From contig NZ_KQ040793.1 in the NCBI RefSeq assembly GCF_000971965.1, positions 353,634-417,633 of the forward strand: DNA of 64,000 nucleotides. The letters run 5' to 3'. The stretch is from Paenibacillus wulumuqiensis (lineage in GTDB: Bacteria; Bacillota; Bacilli; Paenibacillales; Paenibacillaceae). This document shows, piece after piece, positions 51,824 to 61,082 of the stretch; position 1 is the first letter of the stretch, and each line of letters opens with the position of its first letter. Under the pieces are notes generated by a model, which did not search any database, was not told the DNA's origin, and was given only the letters and a program-made list of their open reading frames with translations. A program made the translations under genes and the position numbers.

Positions 51824-53323
51824 TTATTTACGGTGTACAGTAAAGCCATTTCCTTCGGAAGTCACGGTTGCACCCAGGATTCCAGCTACCGAACGCAGGG
51901 GTACATAGACCTTGCCTTTGACATTAATCACTTTGGAAGACAGTGTCTGGGTCTGTCCATCCACTACCGCCTGGTTGGAGTTCAGCTTCAGTACAGTTAC
52001 CGCGCCAGTAATATCGTCGGTCAGGGTGAGCTGCTTGGCGGAGGCATTCCATTCCATTTTGGCATCCAGCGCTTCAGCCAGATCCTTGGCCGGAACCAGG
52101 GTTACACGGTTGCGGGTAATAATATCGTCATGGTCGCCATAGTCTCCGAAATAAGCCGTTTTCTCGGTAATGCCATTCATGTTGTTCAGCAGCATGTACA
52201 GTGGAGATGTCTCTTCAAAGTTACGCAGGAACGTACCTGGCGTAGTCTTCTCGGACACCTGCAGTACGCCGCCTGCAGTATCTACCGGATCGGCAGTAAC
52301 GTTACCGTTGATATTCCACGATTCACTTGCTGTCGTAATACGGATCGAGCTAAATGGTGTATATTCCGTATCCGGCAGTGCAATCGTCAACTCCATGGAC
52401 TGCTTGCGGATATACATGTCCTTGTCAAAATACACATCGGTGCTGACACGGGTATTCGGACCGAATACGGTATTGAATTCAGGCGATTCCTGCAGCTCAG
52501 CCAGCTGGCTGTCATATTCTTTGAGAGCGAGTGTGAGCATTTTGCTGATTTCCTTGTATCCGTTATTTACAAATTTCTCTCTGCTGCCCATCGAATCCAG
52601 CGATGATTGGTCACCGGCTTTTTTGAGAGTAGAGGCCATAAAGTCATAGAAGGTACCGATCAGCTGACGCATTCCCTGCTCATCCTGCGAGATGCTGCTC
52701 AGAAACGGTTTAACGAGTGTGATTAATTCCTGTCCTGTCAGCTCTACATGCAGCTGGGTCAGATCAAGATTCTCACCATATACCTCCTGCTGTACGGAAC
52801 TCACCGAGATATCGGATGGGTTCGGCAGATGAGTGTACAGGAAAGAGATAATCTGTTTGGCAAATTCCTGTTCTTCTCCCTGGAGGGAAGTGGTGGCAAA
52901 GCTGCCGCTCAGCCCGGACAAGCCGGTCATCGAATCATTAAGGGCAAAAGATATGTATATTGGCTGTTTGGCGCCCTGCAGATCGATGGTCATTCCTTTG
53001 TCATCCAGATAGAGGTGATATGGCAGTTGTTGTCCGCTGTATTGTACGGCACCTTTTACGGAGATCTTGCCGTCTGCCTGAAGTTTGGCACTGTCAATAT
53101 TCAGCTGCAGCGAATTCAGGATGGTAGCCATCTTGATGTCATCTGCACTGGCTGTACTGGAAGGTGTCAACTGAACCGACAGCGTCTGACTGGATTCCAT
53201 TGATTTGACATCCAGATTGCGGATCATGGCATTTTTGATATCCAGATTCCCAACCGCCTGACAACCGGACAGTACGATTAACAACAGTACCAGTGGAAGC
53301 GTAATCCATAATTTCCTTTTCAT
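51824..53323 (-). CDS. lipoprotein with C-terminal stalk domain (copper-amine-oxidase N-like)
   Basis: This is a 499-residue surface lipoprotein. ATG 53323, after GAAAGGGG, starts a lipoprotein signal (ITLPLVLLLIVLSGC). The first 370 residues are a beta-rich region without a name I can give. The last 100 residues form the stalk/copper-amine-oxidase-N-like domain common in Paenibacillus secreted proteins: NRVTLVPAKDLAEALDAKME followed by WNASAKQLTLTDDITGAVTV, and VYVPLRSVAGILGATVT. The longer frame from 53359 lacks a ribosome site. Function is unknown; it probably sits on the outside of the membrane. Confidence 0.85.
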   Translation of the reverse strand: MKRKLWITLPLVLLLIVLSGCQAVGNLDIKNAMIRNLDVKSMESSQTLSVQLTPSSTASADDIKMATILNSLQLNIDSAKLQADGKISVKGAVQYSGQQLPYHLYLDDKGMTIDLQGAKQPIYISFALNDSMTGLSGLSGSFATTSLQGEEQEFAKQIISFLYTHLPNPSDISVSSVQQEVYGENLDLTQLHVELTGQELITLVKPFLSSISQDEQGMRQLIGTFYDFMASTLKKAGDQSSLDSMGSREKFVNNGYKEISKMLTLALKEYDSQLAELQESPEFNTVFGPNTRVSTDVYFDKDMYIRKQSMELTIALPDTEYTPFSSIRITTASESWNINGNVTADPVDTAGGVLQVSEKTTPGTFLRNFEETSPLYMLLNNMNGITEKTAYFGDYGDHDDIITRNRVTLVPAKDLAEALDAKMEWNASAKQLTLTDDITGAVTVLKLNSNQAVVDGQTQTLSSKVINVKGKVYVPLRSVAGILGATVTSEGNGFTVHRK

Positions 53324-53543
53324 GATTAATCCCCTTTCGTATTCGGAATTCCTTTCCATTATCCCAGCTTGCCAACCATTTGTAAAATAACACTGTAATT
53401 TTATGTAAATATGGATGTATAATATTTAGCTATCCGTACTGCTTGCTGTGCCTTGCGGGAGAGCGAATATGGTACAATACAGCCTGATAGCTGGTGCAGC
53501 TGATAATAAGGCAAGATCAATAGACAAGCTGGAGGAATCATCC

Positions 53544-54020
53544 ATGATAAAAAATGAAAAGATCAAAGCATCCGAAGTGCATCTGACCGGCCTGAACGGT
53601 GAAGATCTCGGGATTATGCCGACGAACGAAGCGCTGCAGATGGCTAAGCAGCTAAAGGTCGATTTGGTATGCAATTCGCTATTCAGCAGCCCGCCGCCCT
53701 GTCAGCTGATCGCTGCCGGAGCCGCCAAACAGAACAAACAGCAGGCTGCCAAAAGCGACCGCCCGGCCAAGGTCAAAGAAATTCGTCTTACTGCCAATAT
53801 CGAAGATCATGATTATGAAACCAAGAAAAATCAGGCACTGCGCATCCTGCAATCCGGCAATGCTGTCCTGCTCGTCGTCAAAACCCAGGGCAGCAAGGAA
53901 GCCGCCAAAGCCAAATCGATTATCGAAGACCTGCTCCGCGATCTCAAGGAAGTCGGCAAACCACAGACCGGCATTCAGGTCAGCGGCAAACAATCCATGG
54001 TACAGGTCGATCCGGTATAA
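53544..54020 (+). CDS. divergent translation initiation factor IF-3 paralogue
   Basis: This is a 158-residue IF-3-like protein. The N-domain is recognisable: MIKNEKIKASEVHLTGLNGE followed by DLGIMPTNEALQMAKQLKVD, as in normal IF-3. The segment that normally reads like VAPQAKPPVCRIMDYGKF is here CNSLFSSPPPCQLIAAGAAK. The C-domain has VKEIRLTANIEDHDYETKKN, but the RFRGRE-type ribosome-binding stretch is absent, with VVKTQGSKEAAKAKS instead. ATG 53544 lies eight bases after GGAGG. It is a lone gene; the genuine infC operon (rpmI, rplT) is not here. I infer a specialised or stress paralogue. Confidence 0.75.
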   Translation: MIKNEKIKASEVHLTGLNGEDLGIMPTNEALQMAKQLKVDLVCNSLFSSPPPCQLIAAGAAKQNKQQAAKSDRPAKVKEIRLTANIEDHDYETKKNQALRILQSGNAVLLVVKTQGSKEAAKAKSIIEDLLRDLKEVGKPQTGIQVSGKQSMVQVDPV

Positions 54021-54053
54021 CTTCGTAACGTTATAACGCCAAAAAAGACATAC

Positions 54054-54096
54054 AAAAAGAGGAGCACCCGAATGATCGCGGGGTGCTCCTCTTTTT
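54054..54096. terminator. rho-independent terminator
   Basis: AAAAAGAGGAGCACCC pairs with GGGGTGCTCCTCTTTTT over a 10-base loop. It ends the IF-3-like gene and may also serve the convergent hybrid kinase gene. Confidence 0.9.
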
Positions 54097-54144
54097 ATCT
54101 CTTATCCATCCGTTTGCTGCCACATTAGATTCCGTCTCTGATCC

Positions 54145-57100
54145 TTACAGCTGCGGATCACTGACCGGGCGCCGCAAGCGGATAATGGCCGCACTCTCCT
54201 GCAGCACCCGCTGCAGCTCGGAACCCATAATCGGTTTGCTGACAAAATTATGCATGCCTGCAGCCAGGCAGCGCTCTCTGTCTTCATGACGGGCAAATGC
54301 TGTTACTCCAATAATCAGAGGGGTCTGTTCATCCGTAAAATGATTCCGGATTACTTCGGAAGCTTCCAGTCCGTTCATGCCCGGCATCTGTACATCCATA
54401 AAGATCAGATCATACGTCCTAGTCATGCAGGCCTGTACCGCCTCTTCCCCGTTCATGACCAGATCTGCCGTATAGCCTTCCCGCTGCAGCATGGATAGCA
54501 GAACCCGCTGATTGGACGGATGATCTTCGGCAATCAATATGCGCAGCTCCGGCATATCCGCCGCCATACTGGCGACAGCTGCCCTGGCAGTCTGACCGCC
54601 GGCATGAATACTCACCGACTGCTGTTCATCCGATTTCTCCTGCTGATCGGCGGTGACGCTGCCCAGCTTGAGTACGAATCGGAACATCGCACCCTGGTTC
54701 TCCTCGCTGATGACGCCGATGCTGCCATCCATCAGCTCCACCAGCTTTTTGCAAATGGATAATCCAAGCCCGGTGCCGCCATACTTGCGGTTCCAGACCG
54801 GATGCAGCTGGGAGAACGGCTGGAACAGCAGATGCTGCTGATGAAGAGCAATGCCAATACCGGTATCCTGTACAGCAAATTCAAGCCAGATTTCCTCGGG
54901 ATTATCACTTTGTCCCTCAGAGCGCTCCAGCGCACGAACCGATACCTTGATCTGTCCCTGCTCGGTGAATTTCACTGCATTCCCTACCAGATTGATCAGA
55001 ATCTGGCGAATTCGTCCGGAATCGCCGACCAGCACTTCCGGTACTTCGGGAGCAATCTCGACAGTGAGTTCGGTCCCCTTCTCGGAAGCTCTCATCAGGA
55101 ACAGATCTGCAACAGAATCGAGTACTCTCGATGCCTCGAACGGTTCTGGTTCCAGTGTCAGCATGCCGGCTTCGGCCTTGCTGAAGTCCAGTATTTCATT
55201 GAGCAGCTGCAGCAGCGTTTCACTGCTGTTCATTACAATTTCCAGATAGCTGCGCTGCTGCTCATCCAGCTCCGTATCGGCCAACAGACCGGTCATGCCC
55301 ATAATACCGTTCATCGGTGTACGCAGCTCATGGCTCATCACGGACAGGAATTCCGATTTGGCCCGGTCTGCCTTTTCGGCGGATTCCTTGGCACGCAGAA
55401 TCTCCTTCTCATCCGTAATATCCCGGAAGACGATAACCGTCCCGCGATATTCGCCCTGCTCGTACACCGGTGTCACCCGATAAGTGGCAAGGAAGCTCGA
55501 ACCGTCGTTTTTCCAAAAAATTGTCTCCTGTGCCTGATGAGGGGACCCCTGCTTGATCGCCTGGATAATCGCCGATTGTTCATTCAGGATGTCCACATCA
55601 TAGAGCGCCTGATTCCAGCCATGAGCATTATAAAGACCCTGCCCTTCCTGCTGATGCATCGTCAGCCCCAGCATTTCCGCACCGGCCCGGTTGATGAAAA
55701 TGCCGTGACCTTCCGCATCCACACTGAATATGCCTTCCGAGACCGAATCGAGGATGAGCGCACGTTCATTGCCCAGCTTCTCGATCTGGCTGATATACTG
55801 CTTGAGCTTGGTTGTCTCGGTAATAATACCGTACAATCCGATAACCTCGGTATCCGCCATAATCGGCACATTGATAACGTCCGCCGGGAAAAAGGAACCG
55901 TCTTTGCGCGGCACCGAAATCTCGTACGTCTGCGGAACACCGCGCGCCGCCATCCGGGCGTGATGAGTGATTTTGTCCAGGTCCTCCGCCGAGAAGAAGC
56001 TGAAAATCCGGCGTCCGATCAATTCATGACGGGAGAAGCCGGTAATCTCCTCCAGACTACTGTTGACCGACAGGAAATGTCCTTTGAGATCCATTGCACA
56101 TACGCCCGATGGATTGTTCTCAAATAAGGAACGGTAGCGATATTCACTGTCACGCAGCACCATTTCCAGATATTTGCGCTCCGTAATATCACGGGAGACA
56201 GAGGTGTAACCGTAGCTGCCTTCCTGCTCGTTATAGGCGTACCGGCTGACCGTCTCGAACCAGATATAATGGCCCTTTTTGTGCCGATAGCGGAAGATGA
56301 TCGTATCATGCTGGCTGCCTTTGCCTTTGATTTCTTCGAGGAAGCAGCGTGCCTTGTCGACATCTTCCGGGTGCAGGAGTTCATAGCATGAACGACCGAT
56401 CAGCTCTTCGGGTTCATAACCGAGAATAATCATGCTGGCCGGTGATACATAACGGAACGTGAATTCCTGATCATCATAATGCCGGGAAATCATATCGAGT
56501 GAATTTTCCGTGATCAGACGGTAATTATGCTCACTCTGCCGGAGCTGCTCACTCATCTGATGGCCGGCGGTTACGTCCTGCACGATGCCGATAATTTGCA
56601 GCGGCTGGCCGCTGACTTTGTCGGTAATCACTTCCCAGTAAGCCTGCACGACTTTTTGTATATCACCGGGCAGTACAATCCGGTAAAGGGCTTCTCCACT
56701 GGTACCGTCACGAACCGCATCCAGAATACATTTCATGACCCGTTCGGCATCGTCCGGATGAATGGTGGACATATACGAATCGGTATTCAGCTCCACCGGT
56801 TTCATTACATTGCCAAAGATCCGCCGGATGTCTCTGGAGAAATGAATCCGATTATTGACCATATCCCAATCCCAGGCACCGATCTGGGCCAGTTTGTGGG
56901 CACGGGAGATAATATCTTCCTGGGCTTTGCGCTTGGTTACATCCTGCGCAATACTGAGAATTCGCTCCACTTCGCCGCTTGCATTATGCATCGTCTGGGT
57001 AAAGACCTCGATCCACAGATAATGCCCTTCTTTATGTCTGGCCCGGCGAATAAATGTTTTGCTGTCATTATACATATGGCCCGGCTTGAGCATATCCTGG

Positions 57101-57615
57101 GCGTCCTGCTCATGGTAATACTCCATCCGCTTGGAATTCATAACTTCATACGGCTCGTAGCCGAGCACTTTTTTGATCGAAGGCGATACGTAGTTGATCG
57201 TACCGTCCGGCAAGCTGACCGATATCATACTGGATGAATTGCGAGCGACCATCGTATACAGGTCTTCCTCTTCCCGATCGGCAATTTCACTGGCATAGAG
57301 CACCAGATACTCCATATCCTGCTCCGGTACATCCGGATAGCGCGACACTTGCAGGGATAACCAGATCGTATTCTGGTCGCGCCGCATCAGACGCCGCTCC
57401 AATATGTCGTTCTGCTGCTGATACAGCCAGCTGTCCGCCAGCTTCTGTATATTCAAAAACTGCTTCAGCTCGTCCTCTTCATAATCCAGTAACCGGCAAA
57501 AAGCGGGATTGACCTGCAGACATTCACCCTGAGGCGAGAAGACTGCAATCCCTTGCGGGGTATGCTTGTATACATGCGCTAGTAAGGACATGCCTGGTGC
57601 AGATGAGATATCCAC
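54145..57615 (-). CDS. soluble hybrid histidine kinase with six PAS domains and a receiver
   Basis: This is a 1156-residue cytoplasmic sensor with no membrane helix. Six PAS repeats are seen in order, starting near PQGIAVFSPQGECLQVNPAF, SSMISVSLPDGTINYVSPSI, AQIGAWDWDMVNNRIHFSRD, LDMISRHYDDQEFTFRYVSP, SGVCAMDLKGHFLSVNSSLE and SEGIFSVDAEGHGIFINRAG. The kinase core has the H-box SVMSHELRTPMNG and G-box GTGLGLSICKKLVELMDGSI. The C-terminal receiver has ILIAEDHPSNQRVLL and the phosphorylated Asp in IFMDVQMPGMNG. GTG 57615 is eight bases after AAAGGAGG. It probably feeds a phosphorelay, since no output domain or partner is encoded nearby. Confidence 0.92.
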   Translation of the reverse strand: MDISSAPGMSLLAHVYKHTPQGIAVFSPQGECLQVNPAFCRLLDYEEDELKQFLNIQKLADSWLYQQQNDILERRLMRRDQNTIWLSLQVSRYPDVPEQDMEYLVLYASEIADREEEDLYTMVARNSSSMISVSLPDGTINYVSPSIKKVLGYEPYEVMNSKRMEYYHEQDAQDMLKPGHMYNDSKTFIRRARHKEGHYLWIEVFTQTMHNASGEVERILSIAQDVTKRKAQEDIISRAHKLAQIGAWDWDMVNNRIHFSRDIRRIFGNVMKPVELNTDSYMSTIHPDDAERVMKCILDAVRDGTSGEALYRIVLPGDIQKVVQAYWEVITDKVSGQPLQIIGIVQDVTAGHQMSEQLRQSEHNYRLITENSLDMISRHYDDQEFTFRYVSPASMIILGYEPEELIGRSCYELLHPEDVDKARCFLEEIKGKGSQHDTIIFRYRHKKGHYIWFETVSRYAYNEQEGSYGYTSVSRDITERKYLEMVLRDSEYRYRSLFENNPSGVCAMDLKGHFLSVNSSLEEITGFSRHELIGRRIFSFFSAEDLDKITHHARMAARGVPQTYEISVPRKDGSFFPADVINVPIMADTEVIGLYGIITETTKLKQYISQIEKLGNERALILDSVSEGIFSVDAEGHGIFINRAGAEMLGLTMHQQEGQGLYNAHGWNQALYDVDILNEQSAIIQAIKQGSPHQAQETIFWKNDGSSFLATYRVTPVYEQGEYRGTVIVFRDITDEKEILRAKESAEKADRAKSEFLSVMSHELRTPMNGIMGMTGLLADTELDEQQRSYLEIVMNSSETLLQLLNEILDFSKAEAGMLTLEPEPFEASRVLDSVADLFLMRASEKGTELTVEIAPEVPEVLVGDSGRIRQILINLVGNAVKFTEQGQIKVSVRALERSEGQSDNPEEIWLEFAVQDTGIGIALHQQHLLFQPFSQLHPVWNRKYGGTGLGLSICKKLVELMDGSIGVISEENQGAMFRFVLKLGSVTADQQEKSDEQQSVSIHAGGQTARAAVASMAADMPELRILIAEDHPSNQRVLLSMLQREGYTADLVMNGEEAVQACMTRTYDLIFMDVQMPGMNGLEASEVIRNHFTDEQTPLIIGVTAFARHEDRERCLAAGMHNFVSKPIMGSELQRVLQESAAIIRLRRPVSDPQL

Positions 57616-57748
57616 GAACCAATCCTCCTTTGATTAATATGTCCTGAACGTAGTGCACGGTCAGCTGCTTGTCATTGCAGACCCTGTCAGCTGCTGCGAT
57701 AGGCTGATAAACCCGTCAGCTTGCTTCGGCAGACTAACAGTCAAATAT

Positions 57749-58666
57749 TCAGACTGCCCGGTCTTTGCAGATTTCACGGAAGTTGCACTCCTTGCATTTG
57801 CGCGGAGATGGCATTGCGGTGAAATAAGACTCCGGCTTGGGCCGGTTATAATAATCATCATCCAGACAGGAGCGCATCTCCTCGATGTACCTGCCGATGT
57901 TTTGTTCGACTTTGACGATATCTTCACGGGTAACGCTGTATTCCTGATGCTCTCCCGTAACCAGATATTCCACCCGGATCTGGATATTTTCCAGGGGCAT
58001 ATTGTATTTTTCCTGAACATACGAAGCGTACAGGTACAGCTGGTCGGAGAAGTCATCTTCGCGGCCGGTTTTCCAGTCCACAATGACAACTGTGCCATCT
58101 TCTTTGCGATACAATAAGTCCATTTTGACATACACTTTGGTGTCGAACAGAATCATCGTATCCCATTTCTCGATTTCCAGAATATTCACCCGGCTGCCGG
58201 TAATCTCCTGCCAGGTCTTGTTATGATAAAGGTGACGCACGCACTCTTCCTGCCGCTGCTTGATGGTAGCAATGCGGCTGTTAAGGGTATCGTCGCCATA
58301 ATAGATTTCGGACAGCATCATATGATGCTTGGGATTGCGCATCCAGCCTTCCAGGTCGCGTGACTGTATATACGCGTCGTTGAGCAGCTTGCGCATCGTA
58401 GTATCCAGGAACTCGGGCCGCGGCGAACTTTTGGATTCGTCCCACTGCCGCAGCGCCGATTCGCACATCCGGTGCGCCAGATCGCCAAACAGCAGATAGA
58501 AATTGCGCAGCTGCTTCAGCCGGTAGGCCTGCACCTGCTCTTCCGAACCGAGCTTTTCATTCCAGCCGTTATGGGAACCGTAATAGTGAAAGTAATATTT
58601 ACGAAGACATTCATCAAACATATTGGCCCTGGACTGTGAGTAGGACCATTGCGGGTATTTTGCCAT
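57749..58666 (-). CDS. PD-(D/E)XK nuclease of the RecB/Cas4/AddB type with Fe-S cysteines
   Basis: This is a 305-residue nuclease-like protein. Motifs: LFGDLAHRM (family GxxxxH-like), KVYVKMDLLYR (catalytic Asp), VVIVDWKTG (Asp-x-Lys) and DQLYLYASYV (QLxxY). One Cys near the N-terminus (FDECLRKYY) and three near the C-terminus (CKECNFREIC) form the four-cysteine set of Cas4 and AddB that binds an Fe-S cluster. It should be a DNA exonuclease or helicase partner. No CRISPR array or cas genes are near. ATG 58666 is chosen for its ribosome-like GAAAGG; the longer frame to 58870 has no such site. Confidence 0.85.
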   Translation of the reverse strand: MAKYPQWSYSQSRANMFDECLRKYYFHYYGSHNGWNEKLGSEEQVQAYRLKQLRNFYLLFGDLAHRMCESALRQWDESKSSPRPEFLDTTMRKLLNDAYIQSRDLEGWMRNPKHHMMLSEIYYGDDTLNSRIATIKQRQEECVRHLYHNKTWQEITGSRVNILEIEKWDTMILFDTKVYVKMDLLYRKEDGTVVIVDWKTGREDDFSDQLYLYASYVQEKYNMPLENIQIRVEYLVTGEHQEYSVTREDIVKVEQNIGRYIEEMRSCLDDDYYNRPKPESYFTAMPSPRKCKECNFREICKDRAV

Positions 58667-58966
58667 GCCAGACAGCCTTTCTGTAGATACTTGTAGATAT
58701 TTATCGTAATTATACCCATTATACCAGAGGTTTTGCGATAACTCTTTAGAGAGTATCGCAAAGAGCTTCCAACCGATCGGAGATTCACGCATATTCATTT
58801 TAACGTTATTAATGAAAACCCTTTCATTTTTAACGATATCCATGTATGCTGGGAATAATAAGACTAGCAAAATTACCCATATCTATTTATTACGATACTG
58901 TACAACTATCCAGGCCTTTTACAACAGAACTCTATCAAGCATAAAATGTGAGATTGGAGGTTATCG

Positions 58967-59902
58967 ATGTCTACTTCCTTTATATCACCGGAATGGGGAA
59001 TCAGCCTGTCTGAGACCATCTGCCCGGACGTACAGACGACGGTCAATCTGCTGGGTATCCATCTGCGGGAGGTTAGCCGGGACTGGGAATGCCCGAGCCA
59101 TAAGCATGACCAGTATGAGATCAATTATGTTCTGCAGGGGACCCAGCAAATGAAAGCGGGTACACACAGCTATACCCAGCAGGCCGGCGATGTCGTTATT
59201 CTGCCGCCGGGGATTCCGCATACGAGCCGCAGTGTCGGCGATCAGTCGCTGGTCTATGTATGCATTCATTTCGAGATGAATGATCGGGTGTTCCTGTCGC
59301 TGCTGGAACGTCTGCACCAGCTTGTCTTCCGCAAGGACAGCATGGCGGCGCAGCAGGTGCAGCCGTGCATCATGAAGCTCGTGCAGGCTGCCGAGCATGA
59401 GAGCCAGCATATGATTACCCGTCGGATTCGTCTGCAGGCCGCTTCGTTTGAGCTGTTCAGCGTGTTGTGGGAGATTTTATTAAATGAAGCGGCACAGGTG
59501 TCGCCGTCCACCTATGCTCATATGGAGCTGGCGCATCAGATTGCCGCCCGGCTGCAGGGCATTGTGAACCGCAACCCAAGCCAGATCGCCGAGCGTCCGG
59601 ATTCGCATTATGGCATCGACGATATTGCAGCCGAGCTGGGCATCAGCCCTTCGCACTGCAATCGTATTTTCCATCAGGTGTTTGCCATCTCGCCGCGCAG
59701 CTATCTGTCGAATCTGGTACTGCACAAGTCCAAGCTGCTGCTGGCCGATCCGCAAATGTCCATTCAGGATATCGCGACTACGCTTGGCTACCGGGATATC
59801 GCCCATTTCAGCCGCCAGTTCAAGCGCTGGTCGGGCATTTCTCCGAGTCATTACCGCAAAACTCATCTCCAGATGCGTCAACCGCTGGAGGCAGGTGTAT
59901 AA
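58967..59902 (+). CDS. AraC-family transcriptional regulator of mannonate operon
   Basis: This is a 311-residue regulator. An N-terminal cupin arm (CPSHKHDQYEINYVLQGTQQ and DVVILPPGIPHTSRSVG) is followed by a C-terminal double helix-turn-helix: IDDIAAELGISPSHCNRIFH and IQDIATTLGYRDIAHFSRQF, ending SGISPSHYRKT. The ATG at 58967 has GGAGG nine bases upstream. It is 67 bases upstream of uxuA on the same strand, so it may control and share an operon with the mannonate genes (inference). Confidence 0.9.
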   Translation: MSTSFISPEWGISLSETICPDVQTTVNLLGIHLREVSRDWECPSHKHDQYEINYVLQGTQQMKAGTHSYTQQAGDVVILPPGIPHTSRSVGDQSLVYVCIHFEMNDRVFLSLLERLHQLVFRKDSMAAQQVQPCIMKLVQAAEHESQHMITRRIRLQAASFELFSVLWEILLNEAAQVSPSTYAHMELAHQIAARLQGIVNRNPSQIAERPDSHYGIDDIAAELGISPSHCNRIFHQVFAISPRSYLSNLVLHKSKLLLADPQMSIQDIATTLGYRDIAHFSRQFKRWSGISPSHYRKTHLQMRQPLEAGV

Positions 59903-59969
59903 ATAAAGCACACAACCGGCCAAGGCATCCATGCGCAGCATCATATCATATAGATGGAGTGTGAACCGT

Positions 59970-61082
59970 ATGAGAATGGTATTTCGCTGGTTCGGTGAGA
60001 ATAATGACACCGTTACATTGGACCAGATACGTCAGATTCCAGGCGTGGAAGGTATCGTCTGGGCACTGCATGATCTTCCCGTGGGCGAAGTCTGGCCACG
60101 GGAACGGGTGCAGGAGATGAAGGCACTCAGCGAGCGTTACGGCTTACATATCGAAGTCGTGGAGAGCGTCAACATCCATGAGGACATCAAGCTGGGACTT
60201 CCCAGCCGTGACCGCTATATCGCCAACTACAAGCAGACGATTGAACATCTGGGTGAAGCCGGTGTCAAAGTGATCTGCTATAACTTTATGCCGATTTTTG
60301 ACTGGCTGCGCACGGATCTGCACCATCCGCTGCCGGATGGCTCCAACTCCCTATTTTATGAAAACAGCCGGATTGAGAATATGGACCCGTTTGAGCTGGT
60401 GATGCAGATTCAGTCCAATTCCGCGCTGACTATGCCCGGCTGGGAGCCGGAGCGCCTCTCCCATCTGACCGAGCTGTTTGAGGCGTATCAGGGATTTACG
60501 GAAGAGGATCTGTGGAGGAATGTGCAGTATTTTCTGGACGAGATTATTCCTGTGGCCGAGGCCAATGGTATCCAGATGGCGATTCACCCGGATGATCCAC
60601 CATGGTCGATCTTCGGCCTGCCGCGCATTATCCGCAGTCAGGACAATATCCGCCGCTTCCTGGGCATGTATGACAGCAAGGCGCACGGCGTTACGCTGTG
60701 CAGCGGATCACTCGGCGCGAATCCGGACAATGATATCATCTCCATGATCCATGAGTTTGCAGACCGGATTCCATTTACACATATCCGTAATGTCAAAGTG
60801 GAAGAAAACGGCGACTTCCAGGAGACATCGCACCGTACTATAGATGGCACGGTCGATATCGCCGGGATCGTGCAGGCTTATCATGAAGAAGGATTTACCG
60901 GGTACTGCCGTCCGGATCATGGACGTCATCTCTGGGGAGAGCAGTGCCGTCCCGGCTATGGCCTGTATGACCGTGCGCTTGGAATTATGTATTTGTGGGG
61001 ATTATGGGATTCCCTCCAGTATCGCCAGAATCGCCCTCTGGCTGCAGCGGCGAACCGAAAGGAAGGGATCAGCGATGAATGA
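59970..61082 (+). CDS. uxuA: mannonate dehydratase
   Basis: This 370-residue enzyme removes water from D-mannonate to give 2-keto-3-deoxygluconate in hexuronate breakdown. The protein begins MRMVFRWFGENNDTVTLDQI and has the metal-site segments IHPDDPPWSIFGLPRI, LCSGSLGANPDND, FTHIRNVKVEENGDFQETSH and YCRPDHGRHLWGE, all typical of UxuA. ATG 59970 lies about 12 bases after GGAG; the frame from 59931 has no ribosome site. Its stop overlaps the start of the SDR gene by eight bases. Confidence 0.95.
   Translation: MRMVFRWFGENNDTVTLDQIRQIPGVEGIVWALHDLPVGEVWPRERVQEMKALSERYGLHIEVVESVNIHEDIKLGLPSRDRYIANYKQTIEHLGEAGVKVICYNFMPIFDWLRTDLHHPLPDGSNSLFYENSRIENMDPFELVMQIQSNSALTMPGWEPERLSHLTELFEAYQGFTEEDLWRNVQYFLDEIIPVAEANGIQMAIHPDDPPWSIFGLPRIIRSQDNIRRFLGMYDSKAHGVTLCSGSLGANPDNDIISMIHEFADRIPFTHIRNVKVEENGDFQETSHRTIDGTVDIAGIVQAYHEEGFTGYCRPDHGRHLWGEQCRPGYGLYDRALGIMYLWGLWDSLQYRQNRPLAAAANRKEGISDE

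Noticed and set aside
58667-58870. Longer start for the RecB/Cas4-like nuclease
   Set aside because: The added residues are unlike the family, no ribosome site precedes 58870, and the family start fits MAKYPQWSYS at 58666.
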